Part shown: positions 1 to 5,507 of the stretch, one piece after another | Position numbering within the stretch: the stretch's first letter is position 1 | Layout: the number at the start of each line of letters is the position of its first letter | Program-made: the position numbers and the translations under genes | Notes under the pieces: model-generated | Database searches by the model: none | The model's input: only the letters and a program-made list of their open reading frames with translations | Told to the model about the DNA's origin: nothing | Assembly (NCBI GenBank): GCA_937926415.1 | Contig: CALBAF010000536.1 | Location: forward strand, 1 to 5,715 | DNA: 5,715 nucleotides | Reading direction: 5' to 3' | DNA from: an uncultured Actinomyces sp. | Lineage (GTDB): Bacteria > Actinomycetota > Actinomycetes > Actinomycetales > Actinomycetaceae

Positions 1-48
1 CTCCTCGAAACCGGCGGATTCAGACCCCAACTACACCCCCAATTATGA
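1..48 (+). CDS. Possible C-terminal tail of an upstream gene (partial)
   Basis: Reading from base 1 gives LLETGGFRPQLHPQL and then TGA at 46-48. The first codons (CTC CTC GAA ACC GGC GGA TTC) match the codon style of the solid genes further right, so this may be the last 15 residues of a gene that begins outside the window. The stop overlaps the ATG at 45-47 of the next frame in an ATGA arrangement, which would fit translational coupling, but no Shine-Dalgarno precedes that ATG. Fifteen codons are too few to recognise a family. An open stretch of this length could easily be chance. Confidence 0.2.
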   Translation, partial: LLETGGFRPQLHPQL

Positions 49-299
49 AGAGCCACTTAACTCTTAAGCGCCGGATAACACAGATAATCAACCATAACAA
101 TACGATCACTGCTGGCCGTGACAAGAGAGATGTGGTTCGACCTCTGCTTCTTCTACATGATGAGGGGGTCATTCTTCCTCCGAAGAAGATGGCTGAGTGG
201 GTGGTTGCTCATGGATGGCGCTGAGGAAATCCCAAGGAGCTGATTGATTTGGCAAAGAAGATCAACAAGGGCGTTCGTCCGCGTTGTAAGCCGTACTAA
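45..299 (+). pseudogene. Decayed small gene of unknown function, interrupted by in-frame TGA
   Basis: From ATG 45 the frame reads 59 codons to TGA at 222-224, then continues open for 24 more codons to TAA at 297-299. The part before the stop includes RDKRDVVRPLLLLHDEGVIL and PPKKMAEWVVAHGWR. The part after it reads GNPKELIDLAKKINKGVRPR and then CKPY. Both sides look like real soluble protein: amphipathic helices, balanced charges and little low complexity. A single C-to-T change from CGA would create the TGA. The frame is also open leftwards to base 3, so the true start may lie outside the window. Codons are T-rich (GTT, CTT, ATT), unlike the downstream operon, which suggests different ancestry or a relic. 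I do not recognise the family. Alternatives are a genuine 59-residue protein ending at 224, or chance. No Shine-Dalgarno is visible before ATG 45. Confidence 0.4.
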
Positions 300-536
300 A
301 CATTTCGCGGGTATGGGGGCGTCTTATCCTGCGTCGTAGCCGGTTAGGCGCTTCCCCTTCACCGCTCAGATGTGCACATATGATGTGATTCACTGAACGG
401 TTGTGCAGGGGGTTTGCTGTGTGAGTAGTGGACCGCACTCATTGGATTCAGTTCATCTCAATTCGGTTAGGACTATGGTGCCATACGTCTGACAAATCAG
501 CCCAAAACCGCCGCAACCACACCCCAAAAACCCGCC
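300..536 (+). promoter_or_regulatory. Gene-free upstream control region of the transporter operon
   Basis: This stretch holds no plausible gene. It is less GC-rich than the operon and is where a promoter for the binding-protein gene would be expected. I could not find a clean -35/-10 pair. TATGGT at 474-479 is a passable -10, but its upstream partner at 451-456 (GTTCAT) is poor, so no promoter is called. Small palindromes near 370-397 are listed separately. No terminator with a T-run follows the decayed gene that ends at 299. Confidence 0.35.
370..397. promoter_or_regulatory. Cluster of short palindromes, candidate operator
   Basis: Three small dyads lie side by side: ATGTGCACAT (370-379, a perfect 10-bp palindrome), GTGA-T-TCAC (385-393) and TTCA-C-TGAA (389-397). 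The motif ACTGAA at 392-397 recurs inverted as TTCAGT at 448-453. Sugar operons of this kind are commonly controlled by a LacI-, DeoR- or ROK-type repressor, and such dyads are the right kind of target. None matches a consensus I can name with confidence, and palindromes this short also occur by chance. Confidence 0.22.
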
Positions 537-584
537 ATGACCTCGTCCCAAAGGGGCCCGGAAAGTGAACGCCACCACCCGCTT

Positions 585-623
585 GTCCTAGGATTGGGGG
601 CACGCCGACGCGCCCCCAAGGAC
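585..623. repeat. GC-rich interrupted hairpin in the leader (REP-like or attenuator candidate)
   Basis: TTGGGGGC (594-601) pairs perfectly with GCCCCCAA (612-619) across a 10-base loop. Further out, GTCC (585-588) pairs with GGAC (620-623), leaving the five bases 589-593 bulged on the left arm. Together this is a 12-bp stem with one bulge. The bulge edge also contains TCCTAGGA (587-594 region), itself a palindrome. No T-run follows, so it is not a classical intrinsic terminator. It could be a repetitive extragenic palindrome, a folded leader element, or a protein site. Confidence 0.45.
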
Positions 624-764
624 GGGAGCACCCGGCACGCAGCAGCACGGCACACGCGGTACCGCAGGGCAGGTCCAGCAACGAAGACGGACACGCCAAG
701 CACCACCGCACGCCAGCAGAGCCGCCGCACAACCACAACCTCAACACCGATGTTGACCCACACA

Positions 765-770
765 GAGGAG
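765..770 (+). promoter_or_regulatory. Shine-Dalgarno that fixes the binding-protein start
   Basis: GAGGAG lies 6 bases before ATG 777, an ideal spacing, and sets the start there rather than at the in-frame ATGs at 537 or 750. The spacer is the reverse complement of the site itself: AGGAG-A-CTCCT (766-776) is an 11-base palindrome directly abutting the start codon. Confidence 0.8.
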
Positions 771-776
771 ACTCCT

Positions 777-1826
777 ATGAAGCCCCGCCTCGCAGCTACA
801 GCCCTCGTCGCCGCATCCGCATGCGCCCTCGCCCTCGGCGCCTGCACCCCCGGCGACACCGCGCAATCCTCGTCCAGCCCCGCCGCGAAGGGCGGCGGAG
901 ACGGCAACTACACGATCGCCGTCGTCCCCAAGGACGCCACCAACCCCTGGTTCGTCCGCATGGAAACCGGCGTCAAGAAGTACGCCGAAGACACCGGCAT
1001 GAACGCCTTCCAGAAGGGCCCCGCTGAAACCGACGCCACCATGCAGGCCCAGGTCATCCAAGACCTCATCGCCCAAGGCGTCGACGCCATCTGCGTCGTC
1101 CCCGTCGACCCCGGTGCCATCGAACCCGTCCTCAAGCAGGCCATGGACGCAGGCATCGTCGTCGTCACCCACGAAGGCGCCTCCCAGCAGAACACGATGT
1201 ACGACATCGAAGCCTTCAACAACAGCGAATACGGCGCGTTCATCATGGACAACCTCGCCCAAGCCATGGGTGAAGAAGGCGTCTACACCACCATGGTCGG
1301 CCACGTCACCAACGCCTCCCACAACGAATGGGCAGACGGCGCCGTCGCCCACCAGAAGGAGAAATACCCCAAGATGACGCTGCTCGAAGCCGAGCCCCGC
1401 GTCGAATCCCAGGACAACGGTGAAACCGCCTACCAGACCGCCAAGGAAGTCCTCAAGAAGTACCCCGAAGTCAAGGGCATCCTCGGCACCTCCTCCTTCG
1501 ACGCGCCCGGCACCGCCCGAGCCATCGAAGAACTCGGCCTCAAGGGCAAAGTCTTCACCGCAGGCACGGGCATGCCCGCCGCCAACGCCCAGATCCTCAA
1601 GGACGGCTCCGTGTCGACCCTGACCCTCTGGGACCCCGCGGACGCCGGCTACGCCATGGCATCCCTAGCCACCAAGATCCTCAACGGTGAAAAGATCGAA
1701 GACGGCGTCAACCTTGGCGTCAAGGGCTACGAATCCATGCACTTCTCGAAGGGCTCCACCAAGGTCCTCGAAGGCAACGGCTGGATCCAGATCACCAAGG
1801 ACAACGTCGACTCCCTCGGCTTCTAA
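777..1826 (+). CDS. Sugar ABC transporter substrate-binding lipoprotein (LsrB/RhaS-like, periplasmic-binding-protein family)
   Basis: A 349-residue secreted lipoprotein that captures the ligand outside the membrane and delivers it to the importer encoded downstream. Residues 1-22 form a lipoprotein signal peptide (K2, R4, a hydrophobic core, then lipobox LGAC with lipidated C23). A Ser/Gly-rich linker (about 24-44) tethers the domain. Residues 45 onward are a two-lobed type 1 periplasmic binding fold: IAVVPKDATNPWF (47-59), QGVDAICVVPVDP in the first lobe, the hinge-region VVVTHEGAS (to 136), NASHNEWADG (179-188), GTSSFDAPG (237-245), GTGMP (263-267) and LWDP (284-287). Overall layout and length fit the LsrB/RhaS group. 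Compared with my recollection of the AI-2 contacts in LsrB (K, D, D, Q, P, A), only the lysine (K52) appears retained, so AI-2 is unlikely. The ligand is probably a sugar or polyol, not assignable here. The start is set by GAGGAG six bases upstream. Confidence 0.9.
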   Translation: MKPRLAATALVAASACALALGACTPGDTAQSSSSPAAKGGGDGNYTIAVVPKDATNPWFVRMETGVKKYAEDTGMNAFQKGPAETDATMQAQVIQDLIAQGVDAICVVPVDPGAIEPVLKQAMDAGIVVVTHEGASQQNTMYDIEAFNNSEYGAFIMDNLAQAMGEEGVYTTMVGHVTNASHNEWADGAVAHQKEKYPKMTLLEAEPRVESQDNGETAYQTAKEVLKKYPEVKGILGTSSFDAPGTARAIEELGLKGKVFTAGTGMPAANAQILKDGSVSTLTLWDPADAGYAMASLATKILNGEKIEDGVNLGVKGYESMHFSKGSTKVLEGNGWIQITKDNVDSLGF

Positions 1827-1854
1827 CCGATACACCGCACACGACCACCCGCGC

Positions 1855-1888
1855 GCCACGGCCTCGTCCCAATGAACGAGGCCGTGGC
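1855..1888 (+). terminator. Strong intercistronic hairpin (partial terminator or mRNA stabiliser)
   Basis: Bases 1855-1867 and 1876-1888 form a perfect 13-bp stem with an 8-base loop (1868-1875), lying 28 bases after the binding-protein stop and 35 bases before the ATPase start. No T-run follows, so full termination is unlikely by the classical model. In binding-protein-dependent transporters, a hairpin here commonly protects the upstream mRNA or trims read-through, so that the binding protein is made in excess over the membrane parts. That role is inferred from position and strength. Confidence 0.6.
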
Positions 1889-1923
1889 CCCGGGTCGGCA
1901 CCACGCGTCGGAAAGGACACCAC

Positions 1924-3450
1924 ATGGACACCCCAGTGCTGGCGGTGCGACACGTCAGCAAATCCTTCGCAGGCGTGCGAGCCCTGGTCGACATTGACCT
2001 CGACATCGCGCCCGGAGAAATCCACTGCCTCGCCGGAGAAAACGGGTCGGGCAAATCCACCCTCATCAAAGTCATCTCCGGAGTCCACACCCCCGAACAG
2101 GGCACGGTCTCCATCGGGGGCCGCGACTTCACGCGACTAACACCCGCCGACGCCATCGACGCGGGCGTACGCGTCATCTACCAGGACTTCTCCATCTTCC
2201 CCAACCTCTCCGTCATGGAGAACATCGCGCTCGGCAGCGAAGTCGCCGCCGGACGCCGCCTCGTCAACCGCTCGCGCATGCGCGAAGTCGCCCGCGAAGC
2301 CGTCGCCAAAATCGGCTTCCAGGTCGACCTCGACGAACTCGTCGGCAACCTCTCCGTCGCCGACAAACAGCTCGTCGCCATCAGCCGCGCACTCATGGGC
2401 GACGCGAAACTCATCATCATGGACGAGCCCACGACCGCCCTCACCAAGAAGGAAGTGCGCGCCCTCTTCGACATCGTCGCCGACCTGCAATCGCGCGGCA
2501 TCGCGATCCTCTTCGTCTCCCACAAGCTCGAAGAAGTCTTCGAAATCGCGCAGCGCTTCACCATCCTGCGCAGCGGACACAAGGTCATTACCTGCCCGAA
2601 GGAAGAGCTCGACCGAGCAAGCTTCGCCCGCCACATGACCGGGCGCGACTTCGACGAGGAGCGCTACCAGCCCGGCGACATCACCGACGCACCGATCCTC
2701 CAGGTCGAGGGTGCAACCGTTGCCGGAGCCTTCGCCGACGCCTCCCTGAGCGTGCGACCCGGCGAAATCCTCGGCATCACCGGCCTGCTGGGCTCCGGAC
2801 GCACCGAACTCGCCATGTCCCTCTTCGGGATGCTCCCCCTCGACTCCGGGCGCATCCGCGTCAAAGGCCAAGACGTCACCCTGCGAGGCGTGCGCGACGC
2901 GATCGCAGCCGGCATCGCCTACGTCCCCGAAGACCGACTCACCGAAGGCCTCTTCCTCTCGCGCTCGATCGGCGAAAACATCACGATCTCCGAAATGGAA
3001 TCCTTCACCAAGGCCCTCGGATTCATCGACAAGAAAGCCATCCGCGACGAAGAAAAGAAGTGGGTGAAGCGCCTCGACGTCGTCACCCCCGACCCCGCCA
3101 ACGCCGTCAACACCCTGTCGGGCGGCAACCAGCAAAAGGTCGTCCTGGCCAAGTGGCTCGCCACCAAGCCGTCCGTCCTCATCCTCAACGGACCCACCGT
3201 CGGCGTCGACATCGGCTCCAAATTCACGATCCACTCGATCCTGCGCGAACTCGCCGCGCAAGGCATGGCCGTCATCATCATCTCCGACGACATCGCCGAA
3301 GTGCTCACCAACTGCTCGACCATCGCCATCATGCGAGCCGGGCACCTGAGCGACCCGATCAACCCCGACACCCTCACCGAGGCCGAACTGACCCGGCTCC
3401 TGTCCGAAGACCAGGCCCCGGCCTCGTCGACCGAAGGGGGAGAGAACTAA
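1924..3450 (+). CDS. Sugar ABC transporter ATP-binding protein, two fused NBDs (CUT2 type)
   Basis: A 508-residue ATPase that powers import through the two permeases encoded next, with the usual CUT2 length and tandem layout. NBD1 is complete: Walker A GENGSGKS (38-45), Q-loop Q87, a variant signature LSVADKQ (143-149), Walker B LIIMDE with catalytic E168, and H-loop H200 in FVSHKLEE. NBD2 is degenerate: Walker A GLLGSGR (287-293) has R in place of K, as is usual for this family. Its signature LSGGNQQ (398-404) is canonical. Walker B reads LILNGPTVGVD (419-429), with N422-G423 replacing the usual D-E, and the H-loop region reads IISDDIAE (452-459) with no His. Only one ATP site (NBD1 Walker A/B with the NBD2 signature) should be fully active. 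The start is supported by GAAAGGA (1911-1917) six bases upstream. The stop shares one base with the permease start. Confidence 0.93.
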   Translation: MDTPVLAVRHVSKSFAGVRALVDIDLDIAPGEIHCLAGENGSGKSTLIKVISGVHTPEQGTVSIGGRDFTRLTPADAIDAGVRVIYQDFSIFPNLSVMENIALGSEVAAGRRLVNRSRMREVAREAVAKIGFQVDLDELVGNLSVADKQLVAISRALMGDAKLIIMDEPTTALTKKEVRALFDIVADLQSRGIAILFVSHKLEEVFEIAQRFTILRSGHKVITCPKEELDRASFARHMTGRDFDEERYQPGDITDAPILQVEGATVAGAFADASLSVRPGEILGITGLLGSGRTELAMSLFGMLPLDSGRIRVKGQDVTLRGVRDAIAAGIAYVPEDRLTEGLFLSRSIGENITISEMESFTKALGFIDKKAIRDEEKKWVKRLDVVTPDPANAVNTLSGGNQQKVVLAKWLATKPSVLILNGPTVGVDIGSKFTIHSILRELAAQGMAVIIISDDIAEVLTNCSTIAIMRAGHLSDPINPDTLTEAELTRLLSEDQAPASSTEGGEN

Positions 3451-4451
3451 TGCCCCGACTCATCACGAAAGTCCTGCGCGCCAACGAATTCTGGGTGTTC
3501 CTAGTCATCGCCGCGCTCACCCTCGTCATCCAGGCCAGGTCTGGACAGTTCTACACGGCGAACAACCTCGTCGACCTGGCCGGCGCGATGGTGGTCCCCG
3601 GCCTCTTCGCCGTCGCCGCGCACCTCGTCCTCGTCTCCGGCGGCATCGACGTGTCCTTCCCGGCGCTGGCCTCCCTCGCGGTCTACGTGACCACGAAAGT
3701 CCTCGTCGACAACGGGTGGAACGGGCCCGTCATCGTGCCCTTCCTGATCGCCGCCGCCCTCGGAGCGATCCTCGGCGCATTCAACGGCATCTTCACCTCG
3801 AGGCTGACCGTGCCGACGCTGATCATCACCCTGGGCACCGCCAATGTCTTCAACGGCGTCATGCAGGGCGCGCTCAAATCCGTGCAGATCAACACGATCC
3901 CCGAGTCCATGCGCTCCTTCGGATCCGCGTCCCTCTTCGTTGCGCGCAACGAGAGCTCCGGCCTGCAATCCTCCATGCCCGTGTCCTTCCTGATCCTCGT
4001 CGCGGTCGTCGCGGTGGCCTTCTTCGTCACCCGCTACACGATGTTCGGACGCTCCCTCTTCGCCCTCGGCGGCGACGAGAGTGCTGCCGCCCGCGTCGGC
4101 TTCAAGGTGCGTGCCACCAAGTTCTGGCTCTACGTCCTCGTCGGCGTCATCGCTGCCCTGGCCGGCATGGTCCGCACCTGCTCCATGGGACAGATGCACC
4201 CCACCAACCTGCTCGGCATGGAAATGATGGTCATCGCAGCCGTCGTCCTGGGCGGCACCGCCATCACCGGCGGCAAGGGCTCGCTGACGGGCGTCATGCT
4301 CGGCACGCTGCTCATCGTCATCGTCCAAAACTCCATGATCCTCATGGGAATCCCGACGTTCTGGCAGGGCTTCGCCCTGGGCCTGCTCATCATCGTGGGA
4401 ACCGGCGTCTCCGCGCTTCAGGTCATGCGCGCCCGCCGCAACGCACACTAG
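3450..4451 (+). CDS. Sugar ABC transporter permease, first subunit (BPD_transp_2 family)
   Basis: A 333-residue integral membrane protein forming one half of the translocation channel. It has about eight to ten hydrophobic segments, roughly at 14-30, 44-64, 68-85, 94-112, 116-136, 170-193, 220-238, 250-275 and 280-325. Family landmarks are LVSGGIDVS (61-69), the VPTLIITLGTANVFNGV helix, the cytoplasmic loop FGRSLFALGGDESAAARVGF (199-218) that should dock on the ATPase, and VVLGGTAITGGKGS near the C-terminus. The variant GGIDVSFP replaces the more common GGIDLSVG. The gene starts at ATG 3450 in a TAATG junction that shares one base with the ATPase stop, behind a purine-rich GGGGGAG (3436-3442), so translation is probably coupled. 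An extended in-frame start further upstream would run inside the ATPase gene and reads as Arg/His-rich nonsense, so it was rejected. Confidence 0.9.
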   Translation: MPRLITKVLRANEFWVFLVIAALTLVIQARSGQFYTANNLVDLAGAMVVPGLFAVAAHLVLVSGGIDVSFPALASLAVYVTTKVLVDNGWNGPVIVPFLIAAALGAILGAFNGIFTSRLTVPTLIITLGTANVFNGVMQGALKSVQINTIPESMRSFGSASLFVARNESSGLQSSMPVSFLILVAVVAVAFFVTRYTMFGRSLFALGGDESAAARVGFKVRATKFWLYVLVGVIAALAGMVRTCSMGQMHPTNLLGMEMMVIAAVVLGGTAITGGKGSLTGVMLGTLLIVIVQNSMILMGIPTFWQGFALGLLIIVGTGVSALQVMRARRNAH

Positions 4452-4455
4452 GAGG
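4450..4455 (+). promoter_or_regulatory. Consensus Shine-Dalgarno overlapping the previous stop
   Basis: AGGAGG lies 5 bases before ATG 4461. Its first two bases are also the end of the TAG stop (4449-4451) of the first permease. Ribosomes ending the first permease therefore sit on the start site of the second, which favours equal amounts of the two subunits. Confidence 0.8.
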
Positions 4456-4460
4456 ACCAC

Positions 4461-5507
4461 ATGTCAACGCTTCTCGCCTCCCCGCGCCTCGCTTTCCTCA
4501 AAAAGGACAGCTACATGACGCGACTGATCATCGTCTTCCTCCTGCTACTCATCTTCTTCGCCGCCGTGCGCCCCGGCCCCTTCTTCGCCGTGCGCACCTG
4601 GCAGTCGATGGCCGTCCAATTCCCCGAATTCGGCCTCATGAGCCTGGGCGTCATGTTCACCATGTTCACCGCCGGCATCGACCTGTCCGTCGTCGCCATC
4701 GCCAACGTCACCTCAATCTGCGCGGCCCTCACGCTGCGCTCCATGCTCGGCCCGGCCGTCACCCCCTCGTCCATGGCCATGGCCACCCTCATCGCCCTGG
4801 GCGTCGCCCTGGTGGTCGGGGTCGTGTGCGGACTCATCAACGGCACGCTCGTCGCGGTCCTCAAGATCCCACCCATCCTCGCTACCCTCGGCACCCTCGA
4901 GCTCTTCGGCGGCGTCGCCCTCATCCTCACCCAAGGCAAACCCGTCTCCGGCGTCCCCGCAGCGTTCGGAGCCGTGTTCACCGGGAAGGTGGCCGGCCTC
5001 GTCCCCATCCCCCTCGTCGTGTTCCTCGTGTGCGCGGCCGTCGCGGGCGCCATCGTCGCCTTCACGGGCTTTGGGACCACGATCCTCATGCTCGGCACGA
5101 ACGACACTGCGGCGCGCTTCTCGGGCCTGAAAGTCAAGAGCCTGCTGATCCGCACCTACGTGCTCTCCGGCATCATGGCCGCCATGGCCGGCATCGTCAT
5201 GCTCGCGAACTACAACTCCGCGAAAGCCGACTACGGCGCCTCCTACACGCTGCTCACCGTCCTCATCGTCGTCCTCGGCGGCGTCAACCCCAACGGCGGA
5301 TCCGGGCGCCTGGGTGGCGTCCTCCTGTCCATCCTCATGCTCCAGGTCCTCTCATCCGGCCTGAACATGTTCCCCAACATCTCCAACTTCTACAGGCCCC
5401 TCATCTGGGGTGGCGTCCTGCTGCTCGTCATCTGCATGAACGAGGGCCTCTTCTCCTTCTCCACACTGCGCAGACTCAGGAAAGGACACGCGCATGCTGA
5501 CAGCTAA
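4461..5507 (+). CDS. Sugar ABC transporter permease, second subunit (BPD_transp_2 family)
   Basis: A 348-residue membrane protein, homologous to but clearly distinct from the first permease, so the channel should be a heterodimer as in the Lsr (LsrC/LsrD) and rhamnose (RhaP/RhaQ) importers. A short positive N-terminal tail (K14, K15, R21) precedes the first membrane helix (about 22-38). Landmarks are TAGIDLSVVAIANV (70-83), LKIPPILATLGTLELFGGVA, the ATPase-facing loop GTTILMLGTNDTAARFSGLK, and GGVNPNGGSGRLGGV (273-287) followed by the terminal helices. The last motif recalls the RhaQ/LsrD side of the family. ATG 4461 is favoured by a consensus Shine-Dalgarno. ATG 4515, behind AAAAAGGA, is a possible internal start that would remove 18 residues and still leave helix one intact. 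The last 14 bases overlap the isomerase gene. Confidence 0.9.
   Translation: MSTLLASPRLAFLKKDSYMTRLIIVFLLLLIFFAAVRPGPFFAVRTWQSMAVQFPEFGLMSLGVMFTMFTAGIDLSVVAIANVTSICAALTLRSMLGPAVTPSSMAMATLIALGVALVVGVVCGLINGTLVAVLKIPPILATLGTLELFGGVALILTQGKPVSGVPAAFGAVFTGKVAGLVPIPLVVFLVCAAVAGAIVAFTGFGTTILMLGTNDTAARFSGLKVKSLLIRTYVLSGIMAAMAGIVMLANYNSAKADYGASYTLLTVLIVVLGGVNPNGGSGRLGGVLLSILMLQVLSSGLNMFPNISNFYRPLIWGGVLLLVICMNEGLFSFSTLRRLRKGHAHADS

Larger units (their letters stand above)
480..776 (+). other. C/A-rich leader ahead of the binding-protein gene
   Basis: About 300 bases strongly rich in C and A on the + strand, mostly unstructured apart from the hairpin at 585-623. The binding-protein frame is open back to ATG 537, but the translation of this stretch is a run of R, H, T, S and P with no Shine-Dalgarno and no homology I recognise. 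It would also push the signal peptide about 80 residues inward, so I treat it as untranslated. ATG 750 is also in frame and lacks a Shine-Dalgarno. Minus-strand frames here are compositional mirror images and are not supported as genes. Confidence 0.45.

Noticed and set aside
129..143. GGTTCGA resembling a tRNA T-loop
   Set aside because: The flanking bases do not form a 5-bp T-stem, and no acceptor or anticodon arms can be built around it.
341..348. CGGTTAGG repeated at 464-471
   Set aside because: An 8-base direct repeat within 130 bases is expected by chance fairly often, and it has no symmetry or promoter-like spacing.
541..551. 11-base CCTCGTCCCAA repeated at 1862-1872, inside the hairpin
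   Set aside because: It is a short C-rich word in C-rich DNA. The surrounding bases do not match, so chance is the simplest explanation.
497..907. Minus-strand frame in the leader that also reads LGARRRAP
   Set aside because: The same peptide appears on both strands only because the hairpin at 585-623 is an inverted repeat. No other support as a gene.
741..1352. Minus-strand open frame of about 200 codons opposite the binding-protein gene
   Set aside because: It is Gly/Val/Asp-rich mirror translation of a gene with C-ending codons. There is no Shine-Dalgarno and no recognisable domain.
2137..3345. Minus-strand open frame of about 400 codons opposite the ATPase
   Set aside because: It has extreme D/G/E/V composition, exactly what the antisense of GAC/GTC/CTC-rich codons gives. 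The + strand gene has every expected ABC motif.
3501..4460. Minus-strand open frame opposite the first permease
   Set aside because: It reads as a D/E/G/H-rich string without secondary-structure pattern. It is an antisense artefact.
3716..5500. Long + strand frame of about 590 codons across both permeases
   Set aside because: It is Arg/His/Pro-rich out-of-frame reading of two clear membrane-protein genes. It spans their boundary and has no Shine-Dalgarno.
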